Part shown: positions 1 through 11,186 of the stretch, piece after piece
Layout of the letters: every line of letters begins with the position of its first letter
Position numbering within the stretch: the stretch's first letter is position 1
Source of the DNA: Aporhodopirellula rubra
GTDB taxonomy: Bacteria; Planctomycetota; Planctomycetia; Pirellulales; Pirellulaceae
NCBI RefSeq assembly: GCF_014192335.1
Contig: NZ_JACHXU010000005.1
Coordinates: 310,001-374,000 of the forward strand
Direction of reading: 5' to 3'
DNA length: 64,000 bases
Program-made: the position numbers and the translations under genes
The notes under the pieces: model-generated
What the model saw: the letters and a program-made list of their open reading frames with translations, nothing else
Told to the model about the DNA's origin: nothing
Databases searched by the model: none

Positions 1-202
1 GGATCTTGCTCAACACGTCTAACCCGTCACCATCAGGCAGCATCACGTCCAACACAACGACATCAAACGCGCGATGCCGCAGCAGCCTCAACGCCTCCTT
101 GGCACACTGAGCGGTTTCGACATCGTGGTCTTTTTTTTGCAGGGCATGCCGGACCAAATTGAGATCTGCGGGCTCATCATCAACGACAAGAATACGGGAC
201 AT
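1..202 (-). CDS. Response regulator receiver domain, cut by window edge
   Basis: Read on the minus strand from ATG at 202, the first 67 residues begin MSRILVVDDEPADLNLVRHA and continue to VVVLDVMLPDGDGLDVL. This is the first half of a CheY-like receiver domain: the acidic pair DD binds magnesium and the Asp in VLDVMLP accepts the phosphate. The conserved Lys and any output domain lie beyond base 1, so the regulator class cannot be seen. It diverges from the hybrid histidine kinase, whose promoter looks sigma-54-type, so an NtrC-like sigma-54 activator is a natural guess. That is inference only. Confidence 0.85.
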   Translation of the reverse strand, partial: MSRILVVDDEPADLNLVRHALQKKDHDVETAQCAKEALRLLRHRAFDVVVLDVMLPDGDGLDVLSKI

Positions 203-279
203 CGCGGTACTCTGACCTCAATTTCGTAGTACTAAAACTCCCCACTTCGCGACGAGGCGATTGGTCGACAAAGTCAAAT

Positions 280-295
280 TGGCAGCAGATTTGCA
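280..295 (+). promoter_or_regulatory. Sigma-54-type promoter before hybrid histidine kinase
   Basis: TGGCAGCAGATTTGCA matches the -24/-12 consensus TGGCACG-N4-TTGCA with GG and GC exactly 10 nt apart. Two of the fixed bases differ (CG read as GC). Its last base is the A of an ATG at 295, so a transcript from it would start after that ATG, which argues for the next in-frame ATG at 352. Confidence 0.6.
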
Positions 296-351
296 TGTCG
301 AAAACGGTCGCAAGCAGTGTGCCAATTTGTCGTCCCCCTTTGCTGAAAGTG

Positions 352-2859
<2,508 letters not shown>

Positions 2860-2894
2860 TTCTGCGACAATTTGACGTTCCTTTGACAGTTTAT

Positions 2895-2918
2895 CACCTA
2901 TAATTGCCGAAATAGGTG
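2895..2918. promoter_or_regulatory. Inverted repeat next to a sigma-54-type promoter
   Basis: CACCTAT and ATAGGTG form a perfect 7-bp inverted repeat with a 10-bp spacer. It ends two bases before the sigma-54-type site at 2920. It could be an operator for the downstream gene or a weak hairpin at the end of the kinase transcript. There is no T run after it, so it is not a standard intrinsic terminator. Confidence 0.3.
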
Positions 2919-2919
2919 A

Positions 2920-2935
2920 CGGCACGTTTCGTGCA
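2920..2935 (+). promoter_or_regulatory. Sigma-54-type promoter before gene at 3007
   Basis: CGGCACGTTTCGTGCA fits TGGCACG-N4-TTGCA with two mismatches and has GG and GC 10 nt apart. It lies 71 nt before the start at 3007. Confidence 0.5.
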
Positions 2936-3006
2936 CATCCGTTCTATCGTGTTTTCATGCATGAGCAGTGTGTCAGGGTAACTTGCAACCTTTTCAAGGT
3001 GATCCA

Positions 3007-3384
3007 ATGGACTATGTCGGATTAGTACTGACGCGAGCAGGCGAATGGTTCGAACATTGGCTTGCATCGATCTCAACCACCGAAGATGACTTCGTCGACG
3101 AAGTCGCAATTGTGGACTTTGTTGGAGGCCCGCTCGACGGTTATCAGCACGCTGTCGACGTCTCAAGGCTCTACCACCTTCCTCCGTCGATCCTCATCCC
3201 GATCAGCGTCGCGATGATCACGCGTCTAAGCGACACGCTCGAAGACGGTCTCTCACGAGATGCTGGCAACGATTGCGACGTGCCACGCAGCGTTGCGAGT
3301 TACGATCTCGTTCCACACGGTCCGCGGTGGTGCTACGAGTTCAACGGACAATTTGTCACCGACGACGACAATCTGTCGGCCTGA
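3007..3384 (+). CDS. Small acidic hypothetical protein
   Basis: 125 residues starting MDYVGLVLTRAGEWFEHW. The start at 3007 is chosen because AAGGTGA lies just upstream; the frame is open about 13 codons further but without a better site. No signal peptide or membrane segment is visible. The protein is acidic, with the segment VDFVGGPLDGY, and ends YEFNGQFVTDDDNLSA. I do not recognise a family, although the FVGGPLDG stretch and a late YEF motif recall small uncharacterised bacterial proteins that start 'DGGPLDG'. It has its own sigma-54-type promoter and stands between the hybrid kinase and the next sigma-54-type operon, so a role in the same response is possible. Confidence 0.7.
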   Translation: MDYVGLVLTRAGEWFEHWLASISTTEDDFVDEVAIVDFVGGPLDGYQHAVDVSRLYHLPPSILIPISVAMITRLSDTLEDGLSRDAGNDCDVPRSVASYDLVPHGPRWCYEFNGQFVTDDDNLSA

Positions 3385-3476
3385 CACCGTGTCGACTCAA
3401 GATGTCCGCAACGCCTAACTGTCGTGGCAAAGTCAGCGTTTGTACGCATTGGAAAACCATCCTCTGTTGACGAAAT

Positions 3477-3492
3477 TGGCACACATTCTGCA
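3477..3492 (+). promoter_or_regulatory. Sigma-54-type promoter before the 3542-5165 operon
   Basis: TGGCACACATTCTGCA has GG and GC 10 nt apart and differs from TGGCACG-N4-TTGCA at two bases. It lies 49 nt before the ATG at 3542, a normal leader length for a sigma-54 gene. Confidence 0.65.
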
Positions 3493-3541
3493 TTGATCGC
3501 GGAAATCACTTCGCTGCCTTTTGTCAACGGAGGATTCGATC

Positions 3542-3988
3542 ATGACCGTGCATCTAAAAACCGCTCAACACAACACGCCGGAACCGCAACCGGCGGACCG
3601 TCGCTCACCGAAACGCGATCGCCGACATCATGCGATCAAACGTCCGGCCCGCAATCGAGAACAGGGCGAGGGCCAGCCCTCAACGTCCAATTCCTCCCCA
3701 ACATTCGCGACGTCAAATTCCGCGACCCAGCTCGATGGATATCCGATACCGCGACGTCCCACCCGCCGGCGTCCACGGCTCGTGCGGTTCTTCAGCGACT
3801 TCACGATTGAAAAAGCGTTCACGTTGATATCGCTTGTCGGCTCGATCGCTCTGATCATCCTTTGCACGCTCGACCTCACCACATCATGGCCGTGGATGCG
3901 GGCCAGTCCGCTATTCGATTGGTTCTACCTTGCAATCGGCATTGCGCTGTTTTGCCTAACGATTAACGTGTTTCTCGATCAGTCGTAA
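3542..3988 (+). CDS. Two-helix membrane protein with basic N-terminal tail
   Basis: 148 residues. The first 90 or so are Pro/Arg/Ser-rich and look disordered. They are followed by two hydrophobic segments (AFTLISLVGSIALIILCTL and FYLAIGIALFCLTINVFL), giving a small inner-membrane protein with a long basic tail, probably in the cytoplasm. The start at 3542 is set by AACGGAGG eight bases upstream. It is the first gene of what looks like a three-gene unit with a PDZ protein (30 nt later) and a zinc-ribbon protein, behind a sigma-54-type promoter. I do not recognise a family. Confidence 0.7.
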   Translation: MTVHLKTAQHNTPEPQPADRRSPKRDRRHHAIKRPARNREQGEGQPSTSNSSPTFATSNSATQLDGYPIPRRPTRRRPRLVRFFSDFTIEKAFTLISLVGSIALIILCTLDLTTSWPWMRASPLFDWFYLAIGIALFCLTINVFLDQS

Positions 3989-4018
3989 ACTCAAACTCTG
4001 CCCAAAGGAGGCACCCAA

Positions 4019-4840
4019 ATGAAAACTCAGCTCTACAACCTGTTTGCCGCCCTGTTAACGCTCGTATTGGCGGCCCCCGCCTACAGCGAGAACGCCGCAT
4101 CGAACGTCACCCAATCGGAACCTACCGAAGCAAGTCTTGGGATCGCGATTTCGTCACTTCCCGAAACGCTCGCCAGTCATCTGCCGGACGTGATCGTCGA
4201 TGGACGTGGCGTGTTAGTATCCGACGTTTTGGAAGGTTCCGCAGCCGAGAAAGCCGGTATCCAACGCCACGACATACTCGTTCGATACAACAACCAAGAT
4301 TTGTACTCAAGCGAGCAATTGATCAAACAAGTCCGCAACGACAAACCGGGATCAACGGTCGAATTGGAATACGTGCGTGCTGGCAAACTCCAATCCACCA
4401 GCGTCACGCTGGACAAAACGCCCAAACGCAATCGGATTCACACCAATGATTGGTCCGGGATGACACCGCCATTCAATTTCCCATGGTCATCCATGCGTCC
4501 AAACTTTCTCACCGAAACGCAGGATGCCACGCACGATGGAACCGAATGGAGCGAGTTCGTGTCACTGAGCGTTGTCAAAGAAGCCGACGGCACCTACACC
4601 GCGCGCATCACGTTCAACGACCCTAACAAGGAAACGGTCTCTCATGAATTCAAAGGGACACGACAAGAGGTTCGCGAGGCCATCAATGCAGACGAATCGC
4701 TGCCCGACAATCGGAAACAACAGTTGCTAAGGACTCTCGATGATCGCGTCAGCGGATTCAACGGCGAGTTCAGGTTCAATGCGCCTGCGTGGAACGATTG
4801 GCGGCGCGGAAGATTTCAATGGCCAAATGCACCATTCTGA
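4019..4840 (+). CDS. Exported PDZ-domain protein
   Basis: 273 residues with a signal peptide (MKTQLYNLFAALLTLVLAAP, likely cleaved after AYSEN or nearby). A PDZ domain of the HtrA/DegQ kind covers about residues 40-125, with GVLVSDVLEGSAAEKAGIQRHDILVRYN and LIKQVRNDKPGSTVELEYVR. No protease domain is present, so it is probably a periplasmic binding or adaptor protein rather than a DegP-type protease. The C-terminal half, with FNFPWSSMRPNF and a Trp-rich end, is unfamiliar. The start follows an excellent AAAGGAGG. It sits between a small membrane protein and a zinc-ribbon protein in one sigma-54-type operon. Confidence 0.85.
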   Translation: MKTQLYNLFAALLTLVLAAPAYSENAASNVTQSEPTEASLGIAISSLPETLASHLPDVIVDGRGVLVSDVLEGSAAEKAGIQRHDILVRYNNQDLYSSEQLIKQVRNDKPGSTVELEYVRAGKLQSTSVTLDKTPKRNRIHTNDWSGMTPPFNFPWSSMRPNFLTETQDATHDGTEWSEFVSLSVVKEADGTYTARITFNDPNKETVSHEFKGTRQEVREAINADESLPDNRKQQLLRTLDDRVSGFNGEFRFNAPAWNDWRRGRFQWPNAPF

Positions 4841-4853
4841 ACGGAGACGAACA

Positions 4854-5165
4854 ATGAACCAACCACGATGTCCGAGTTGTAACACGAGTATGCAGGAAGG
4901 CTTCCTGCTCGACCAATTTGGTGACTACCGCAAAGACAATCTGTTCTGGGTCAGCGGCACGTTCAGCTCCTTCATGATGGGACACGAAAATGTGTTGCCT
5001 GTGGTCAGTTGTCGATGCCCATCATGTGGCCTGCTATCGAATTATGCGTTTGACCAAACTCAAACGGCTCAACGCAGCAGCCGTCGGCAAAACGAAGAGC
5101 ACCGCCGTCGCCGTAATGAACTCCCAGACTGCGAACCGGTTTCGACCGCGACAACAGTGGCATAA
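4854..5165 (+). CDS. Small zinc-ribbon protein
   Basis: 103 residues. Two Cys pairs (CPSCNTSMQEGFL near the start and CRCPSCGLLSNYA near residue 55) make a zinc ribbon like those in the DUF6487 type of short bacterial proteins; that assignment is tentative. The C-terminal third is charged and probably disordered. The start at 4854 is chosen over upstream in-frame codons because it lies just after the PDZ gene (13 nt gap) and follows GGAGACG. It is the last gene of the presumed operon with the PDZ protein. Confidence 0.7.
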   Translation: MNQPRCPSCNTSMQEGFLLDQFGDYRKDNLFWVSGTFSSFMMGHENVLPVVSCRCPSCGLLSNYAFDQTQTAQRSSRRQNEEHRRRRNELPDCEPVSTATTVA

Positions 5166-5705
5166 ACATGTCGTCAAAAACGGGTGTCTGAGGCGAACGT
5201 CTTTGACGCCGACGCTCACCCGGATTGCACTTAGCGAACGAACGCCAGCCCATCTGCCGGAGACGAATGTGACACCAAATCACATTCCCTCCGGTATTTT
5301 CATCGAGTTCCTCGGGTACGGGCAGGCATTGTGAAATGAACGCTCATTGCCAACCGCTCTCCTCACGATGAGTGTCGCTCACTTCCGAATACGACACGCA
5401 ATCGAAAACGATATGACGATCGCCTCGTTGGGAACCCGCCGCTAACGAAACTCGATATTTCACGTCGATATCGGCTCTCTTCTACCGTAGTGCAATACAG
5501 CGGCAATCCCCATCCGACCCAAGCCACTGCTATCTCAATCGACCTATCGTGATCGCAAGTGATCCCCTTTTCCGATCGACCGACGATTGCACGAGCCCTC
5601 GATCGCTCAGCGGCAGTACAATGTGTTCGGACGAGGTAAACCTTGGCATTTACCGCACCCGCCCGCCTCCTCTCCCCCGCCCCAACTCCATCCCACCGAA
5701 ATCGA
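5166..5705. other. Intergenic stretch, nothing recognised
   Basis: 540 bp between the zinc-ribbon gene and the first sulfatase. No convincing coding frame, terminator hairpin or sigma-54-type site was found. A promoter for the sulfatase presumably lies here. Confidence 0.5.
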
Positions 5706-7184
5706 ATGCGTTCTTGTTTGGTCCTGTTTGTTTTACTCGGCATCCAAGGTTTAACCGCGGCCGACGAGGTTCAGCGTCCTAATATGTTGTTCATCGCCAT
5801 CGATGATTTGAATGACTACATTTCGCCGCTAGACAATCATCCGGGAATTCAAACACCCAACTTTGATCGCTTGGCCGAGCGATCGGTCAATTTCACGAAC
5901 GCTCATTGCGCCGCCCCCGCCTGCCACCCGTCGCGGGTGTCTGTGATGACGGGAGTACACCCGGCAACATCGGGAATCTATCGCAATTTATTTGGTGCCC
6001 ACGGCCCCCGTTGGCGACATGAATCCCCAGTGCTCCAAAACGCGATAGTTCTTTCGCAGCATTTCCGCAACCACGGCTACCGCGCAGTCGGAGGAGGAAA
6101 GATTTTCCATACGTTGCAGTGGACGGCTGGCGACTCTCAGAACGATCCCCATGCCTGGGACGACTATCGCGGCGATCCGCTCAATCCGATCGCGCCGGAT
6201 TGGCCACGTGCCAAGCGTATTCCGGACGCCAAGACAGGGTTAACGAAGGGGCGTCCTCTTAACGCCCAACTGTTCGGAACGGCAGTGATCGATGCCCCCG
6301 AGGACAGTTACGGCGATCACCTCGTTGCCGATTGGGCGATCGAACAACTCCAGGCCGAACACACGCAGCCCCTGTTTCTCGCCGTCGGATTGTTTCGCCC
6401 CCACATCCCATGGGAAGTGTCCCAGCGATGGTTCGATCTGTACGCCGATGCGGACGTGCAACTCCCGCCGCACCAGACCAATGATTTGGACGACGCGCAC
6501 GATCACGGGCGGACACATTGGCATCAATGGGTCACCCAAAACAAACAGTGGCCCAAATTCATGCGAGGCTATCTGGCCAGCATCAGCTACGTCGATCATC
6601 AGCTCGGTCGCATTCTCAACGCTTTAGATGAATCCCCCATGAAAGACAACACGATCCTGGTCTTGTGGAGCGACCATGGCTTTCACATCGGCGAAAAAGA
6701 AAACTGGGAGAAGTTTGCGTTGTGGGACCAAACCACCCATGTCCCTCTATTCATCCACGCTCCCGGTGTTAGCCAAGATGGACAATCGAGCCAACAAGCC
6801 GTCACGCTAACCGACGTCTACCCGACTCTCTGTGACCTCGCACAGATACCGACTCCCGACCAATGCGACGGCACCACGTTGGTACCGCAACTTCGTGACG
6901 TTGATGCCAAACGTGAGCGTCTATCGCTTACATCGTTCCAATTCACGAACGAACCGATCGCCTCGCACGCGGTAAGTGACACGCGTTACCGCTACATTCG
7001 ATACGGTAATGGTTTCGAAGAACTCTACGATCTCGATTCGGACCCCAATGAGTTCAATAATCTCGCGGGCACCGCCGGACACGCTCAAATTCAAGCGAGA
7101 CTCGCTGCCCATATCCCTATGTCCGCAGCTCCCGATCGCACGGTCCCGAAAGACTCTCCCTACAATCGCAAAAAGAACCAATAA
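5706..7184 (+). CDS. Secreted sulfatase, iduronate-2-sulfatase-like
   Basis: 492 residues, formylglycine-dependent S1 sulfatase. The signal peptide is MRSCLVLFVLLGIQGLTAA. The signature CHPSRVSVMTG puts the modified Cys at residue 73, and the metal-binding start FIAIDDLN and the later WSDHGFHIGE are present. The DDLNDYISPL opening, the AHCAAPACHPSR region and the LFRPHIPW stretch match iduronate-2-sulfatase-like enzymes, which remove sulfate esters from sulfated sugars in the periplasm or outside the cell. The start at 5706 is preferred over an upstream in-frame GCA-rich extension because it gives a clean signal peptide. A second sulfatase follows 41 nt later on the same strand. Confidence 0.93.
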   Translation: MRSCLVLFVLLGIQGLTAADEVQRPNMLFIAIDDLNDYISPLDNHPGIQTPNFDRLAERSVNFTNAHCAAPACHPSRVSVMTGVHPATSGIYRNLFGAHGPRWRHESPVLQNAIVLSQHFRNHGYRAVGGGKIFHTLQWTAGDSQNDPHAWDDYRGDPLNPIAPDWPRAKRIPDAKTGLTKGRPLNAQLFGTAVIDAPEDSYGDHLVADWAIEQLQAEHTQPLFLAVGLFRPHIPWEVSQRWFDLYADADVQLPPHQTNDLDDAHDHGRTHWHQWVTQNKQWPKFMRGYLASISYVDHQLGRILNALDESPMKDNTILVLWSDHGFHIGEKENWEKFALWDQTTHVPLFIHAPGVSQDGQSSQQAVTLTDVYPTLCDLAQIPTPDQCDGTTLVPQLRDVDAKRERLSLTSFQFTNEPIASHAVSDTRYRYIRYGNGFEELYDLDSDPNEFNNLAGTAGHAQIQARLAAHIPMSAAPDRTVPKDSPYNRKKNQ

Positions 7185-7225
7185 AGTCGATCATCCGCAA
7201 CTCACTGAAAGACTCTGGCAATATC

Positions 7226-8644
7226 ATGGCGGCCCACTCCCTGCTGTTTCGATTGTTCACCCTCGCGATTGCGTGCATGAGCATGTTGTCACAGAACTAC
7301 ATTGACGCTCAAACACCGAACATCGTTGTCATCATGGCCGATGACCTCGGTTGGAATTCCGTCGGCTGGCACACCTCCGACGTCTCGACTCCCAATCTCG
7401 ATCAACTTTGTCGAGACGGAGTCGAATTCGATAATTTCTACGTGTCTCCGATGTGCAGCCCAACACGAGCGGGATTCATGACGGGACGTTATCCGATTCG
7501 ATTTGGCCTCGCACGGGCCGTAATCCCACCATGGCGAGACTATGGCTTGCCAATTACTGAAACGACAATCGCCAACGTGCTCGCGGACGCCGGTTACGAA
7601 CGACGTGGAATTTTCGGAAAATGGCATCTCGGCCATGCTCGGAAAAAATGGCTGCCCAACAACCGAGGCTTTACCGATTTCCTTGGCTGTTACAACGGAG
7701 CCATCGATTACTTCACTCATGAACGTGAAGGCGAGCTCGACTGGCATCACAACGACCATCCGGCGCACCAGAATGGTTACGCAACAACGCTCATTGGCCA
7801 AGCCGCATCGCAATTCATTGCAGACTCCGCAACCCAAGATGTTCCCTTCTTCTGCTATATTCCCTTCAATGCCCCACACTCACCATTCCAAGCCTCCGAC
7901 GCCGATCTCAAACGCTATCCCGCGATAAAGGACCGAAAAAAGAGAACGTACTACGCAATGATCAGCGTGATGGATGACGAAGTGGGACGAATTCTTCAAA
8001 CCATCGATGACAATGGAATCCGCGACGACACCGTCGTCTGGTTCTTCAGTGACAACGGCGGCGTGGGAGGCATCCGAGACTCAAACCGGCCTTTGCGCGG
8101 ATCCAAATTAACCGCCTACGAAGGCGGTGTGCGTGCGGCAGCCTGCGTCCGATACCCCAAACAATTTCCCGGAGGTCGAAAACTCACTGAACAGACCATG
8201 TTCATTGACGTCTTGCCCACCGTCATGAATCTTGCGGGTGCCGATCCTCAATCATTGCCAAACGAATTAGATGGAGTAAACCTGACGGCACTACTGTCGG
8301 GCGATGAAGATCGGTTGCCTCCCCGTGACCTGTTCTTCTACCACGGCCAACAAGGCGAATCCGCCGAACCGATCGCAGTAATCTCGGGCAATTGGAAACT
8401 CGTCGTCAACGGACCACGCATTACGGGGTCAATCACCGATTCCCACCGTGTCGAGCTTTTTCATATCTCGACGGATCCAAACGAAACCCAAAACGTAACG
8501 GCAAATCATCCGGAGAAAGTTACCGAACTGTTCGAAAAGCTGCGTGAGTTCCGCTCACTACAACCGACGGAAAGTATTCCTCCGTACAAGTTCGGCAACC
8601 AAGACTTCCGCGCGCCGCCGAAATGGAAGATCGAGCGAGATTGA
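7226..8644 (+). CDS. Secreted sulfatase, arylsulfatase B-like
   Basis: 472 residues with an N-terminal hydrophobic signal (LLFRLFTLAIACMSMLS). It has IMADDLGWNSVGWH for metal binding and CSPTRAGFMTGRYP, in which Cys77 is the residue converted to formylglycine (C-x-P-T-R form). GKWHLGH and WFFSDNGG complete the active site. The layout (DVSTPNLDQLCRDGVEFDNFYV, IPPWRDYGLPITETTIANVL) is that of arylsulfatase B/I/J relatives, thought to act on sulfated galactosamine or similar sugars. It follows an iduronate-2-sulfatase-like gene by 41 nt, so the two may work together on one sulfated glycan. A sulfatase-maturating enzyme is not in the window. Confidence 0.93.
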   Translation: MAAHSLLFRLFTLAIACMSMLSQNYIDAQTPNIVVIMADDLGWNSVGWHTSDVSTPNLDQLCRDGVEFDNFYVSPMCSPTRAGFMTGRYPIRFGLARAVIPPWRDYGLPITETTIANVLADAGYERRGIFGKWHLGHARKKWLPNNRGFTDFLGCYNGAIDYFTHEREGELDWHHNDHPAHQNGYATTLIGQAASQFIADSATQDVPFFCYIPFNAPHSPFQASDADLKRYPAIKDRKKRTYYAMISVMDDEVGRILQTIDDNGIRDDTVVWFFSDNGGVGGIRDSNRPLRGSKLTAYEGGVRAAACVRYPKQFPGGRKLTEQTMFIDVLPTVMNLAGADPQSLPNELDGVNLTALLSGDEDRLPPRDLFFYHGQQGESAEPIAVISGNWKLVVNGPRITGSITDSHRVELFHISTDPNETQNVTANHPEKVTELFEKLREFRSLQPTESIPPYKFGNQDFRAPPKWKIERD

Positions 8645-8763
8645 TCCGCGAACTCCTCTGGGACGTTCGTCGTCGCAATTTCGCCTCTGTGCACTTCCTG
8701 TCCGCTAAAGTCCAACCGACACGTTCGCGAGCAAGATGGACCTAGCACCAATCGGGCTCGCCG

Positions 8764-10203
8764 TCAGCGACTGCCACCTCTCTCACCAACAGCTGTCTCG
8801 CGTGGGACAACGCGATGCGTGGCAACAAAGAACAATTGCACCACGCCGGCACCAATGATGCCCGTTTGTGCCATCGCCCAAACGACCAGCACGGACCACC
8901 AGTGGGTCACCGCGGTATCTCCCTCGGGCGCAAACCAGATTCCAAATCCAATCGACAAGGCACCTGGGATTGCCGTCGCGACCAAGATAATCACGGTCTT
9001 CCCAACCGCTTTCACCGACGCCCCCATCAACATGCTGGCAACATCAAAGACACCATAGACGGCCGCGTAGCCAAGCAGGGTGACCGCCACCGGTTCGATA
9101 TCAGCCTGTTGTTGCGGTTCGAGCCCTCCGAGCGGAATGCGTAGCAGTTCCGTCGGGAAGCCGATCAGCAACACGGCAAGCACCCCGACACCAACCGCGC
9201 CAATGGACAACCCGCGTCGTACGACGTTGGCCGCCAACGTGATTCCCCCCGATGAAAAGCCTTGCCCCGTCACGACCGTCACTGCGGTCGCCAAACCGAT
9301 CGCCGGAATCGACAGCAACTGATAGAGACTCAGTGCTGCGGACGTTGCCGCGAGGCCCGTTACCGAAGCGGTTCCGATCATGAGCAAAACAAAACTGAAC
9401 AGACTCGAGCGAATGAGTTGCTGAATTCCTAAAGCAGATCCGGGAATCACAATTTCACGAATGATGGACGAGTTGGGTCGCCATGCCTCCGCAAAGTGAC
9501 GTCCGAAAGACCTCACTCTCGCCAACAAAATTGCGAACACGATGACTTTGCCCCACATCGAGATCGCCGTCGCCAACGCCGCACCGAACACGCCCATCGC
9601 GGGCAGCCCCAACCCTCCAAAGATCAACCAGAAATCAAGAAATACATTCAAAATCGCCGACGCGATGTTCGTTCGCAAGATCGGCCTGGTTATCCGGCGT
9701 CCAACGAAAAACGCAGTCAGCCCGGCTTCGAGCATGGCCGCCGGGGCGACAATCAACAAGGTTCGAAAATACCGAGCCTCCTCGCGCGCGAGCAGTGTCT
9801 CGTGACCGAACGCTTCGAAAACCCGTGGACTCAACCATCCGACCAATATGAGCAGCGGGATGCTCGCGAAAGTTAGCCAAATGCACTGCCAAACGAGTGA
9901 CCAGACACGTTGAGTCACCGCTCCACGCCCGCGACGCCGACCTAGCGTCATCGCAATTAGTGGCGTCACAAACCCCATCGCTGTGACGGGAATACAAACG
10001 ACCGCCCAATACAAGTTTCCGGCCGAGACGGACGCCGCCGACGACGTCGGCCCGTACCACATCAATAGCGTTCGGTCAGTAAACAACGTGATCGAAAAAC
10101 AACCGACCGTCGCCGCCAAAGGAATGGCGACCGACAAAAGAGCGCGATAACCAAACGCTTGATCGTTCTTTTCGGTTCGTTCGAGGGCAGGCAAGAGACT
10201 CAA
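8764..10203 (-). CDS. MATE-family efflux transporter
   Basis: 479 residues with about 12 hydrophobic segments in two similar halves, as in the multidrug and toxin extrusion family (Na+ or H+ antiport of cationic compounds across the inner membrane). The opening FGYRALLSVAIPLAATVGCFSITLFTDRTLL, the segment VPVTAMGFVTPLIAMTLGRRRGR and GSALGIQQLIRSSLFSFVLLMIG are typical. The frame has a stop directly before a TTG at 10203 and no early ATG, so translation probably starts at TTG 10203 or at the next TTG three codons later; neither has a strong ribosome site. It stands alone, divergent from the gene at 10485. Confidence 0.88.
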   Translation of the reverse strand: MSLLPALERTEKNDQAFGYRALLSVAIPLAATVGCFSITLFTDRTLLMWYGPTSSAASVSAGNLYWAVVCIPVTAMGFVTPLIAMTLGRRRGRGAVTQRVWSLVWQCIWLTFASIPLLILVGWLSPRVFEAFGHETLLAREEARYFRTLLIVAPAAMLEAGLTAFFVGRRITRPILRTNIASAILNVFLDFWLIFGGLGLPAMGVFGAALATAISMWGKVIVFAILLARVRSFGRHFAEAWRPNSSIIREIVIPGSALGIQQLIRSSLFSFVLLMIGTASVTGLAATSAALSLYQLLSIPAIGLATAVTVVTGQGFSSGGITLAANVVRRGLSIGAVGVGVLAVLLIGFPTELLRIPLGGLEPQQQADIEPVAVTLLGYAAVYGVFDVASMLMGASVKAVGKTVIILVATAIPGALSIGFGIWFAPEGDTAVTHWWSVLVVWAMAQTGIIGAGVVQLFFVATHRVVPRETAVGERGGSR

Positions 10204-10484
10204 TCAAATTTAGAGAGAACGTTTGGCTCGCGAAATGCAATAAGAACGGTAGTGGTCTCGAAAAACATCCGACACACTCCCGTATTTGGTAAATTTGCAT
10301 GTCTGCAACTTCCGCACCGACTGGTTTTCATCGATTGACATCCTATCCTTGGGTGACTTTCCGACACCTTCTCCACCGTTTTGCGTTACTGATCAACGAA
10401 TCGGATCGCCGGATGCAACGTGCGGGAGTGGTCGTCGCGCAGGCAGAACGCGGATCACTCATTCCCGCCAAAACGAAAGTATAG

Positions 10485-11186
10485 ATGTCTGTTAATCACT
10501 CTTCAGATTACCTGACTCATCAATGGGTGGTTGCGGGCATCGTTTCATCTTCGTCACGATTCATTCCGGTTCCCTTCATCGATGACCTCGTCCGTGACCA
10601 GTGCCGACGATTTGTGGTGTCTCAGACACTGGAAGCGAATCGAGCGAACGCCAACGTCACCCTGGACGCACTGAAACCTTACTACGCAGACAATGGAGGA
10701 TGCCTTGCCGGATGCGTCGGTGCAATCGCAAAGGCACCACTCAAACTGCTCCTGTTCCCAATCCGAAAAGTCCTGGCGGTCGTCACCTCTGTCCGGGGTG
10801 TTCCGCTCGAAATCATGCGGATGGTTCTCCTCGGCCGAACGTTGCAGCGATATTTAAGTGACGACTCGCTGGAAATCGACGCGGTATTTGCCGCGAGAAT
10901 GCGAACCGCTTTCGATCAGTCGTACTCCGGCATGGACTTTCGTGTCGCAAAGGCTGCAATGAACGATGCGCTTTCACACGTGAGTGGTTGGAAAACGTCC
11001 GCGATGGAAACCGCTCGCCAGGTTGCCGCCCCAGATGAAAACGTTAAGGACGATCTTGAGCCTTCTCAAGAAGTCGAAACGGGTGCTGAGAAAGTCCAAC
11101 AGGTTTTAGACCGCCCTGACATCGTTAGCCTGTTTGCTGAGTTTGATCGTCGATTCGACGCTCAGATGAAGCAAACGCTGCTCTAA
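10485..11186 (+). CDS. Hypothetical protein with hydrophobic centre
   Basis: 233 residues starting MSVNHSSDYLTHQWVVAGIV. A central segment (GCLAGCVGAIAKAPLKLLLFPIRKVLAVVTSVRGVP) is hydrophobic and basic but not a clear transmembrane helix; it may lie on the membrane. The C-terminal part is acidic and helical. No signal peptide. I do not recognise the family. Codon use looks like the neighbours and the frame is clean, so it is probably a real gene. A poor sigma-54-like match about 70 nt upstream was not accepted. Confidence 0.75.
   Translation: MSVNHSSDYLTHQWVVAGIVSSSSRFIPVPFIDDLVRDQCRRFVVSQTLEANRANANVTLDALKPYYADNGGCLAGCVGAIAKAPLKLLLFPIRKVLAVVTSVRGVPLEIMRMVLLGRTLQRYLSDDSLEIDAVFAARMRTAFDQSYSGMDFRVAKAAMNDALSHVSGWKTSAMETARQVAAPDENVKDDLEPSQEVETGAEKVQQVLDRPDIVSLFAEFDRRFDAQMKQTLL

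Noticed and set aside
2899-2904. TATAAT as a sigma-70 -10 box before 3007
   Set aside because: The nearest TTGACA or TTGACG boxes are 10 and 21 nt away, outside the normal spacing, and a better sigma-54-type site lies just downstream.
3424-3810. Open frame of 128 codons overlapping the membrane-protein gene at 3542
   Set aside because: It starts before the sigma-54-type promoter, has no ribosome site and lacks the two membrane helices seen in the chosen frame.
10402-10417. Weak sigma-54-like site before the gene at 10485
   Set aside because: GG-N10-GC is present, but four of the fixed bases around it differ from the consensus.
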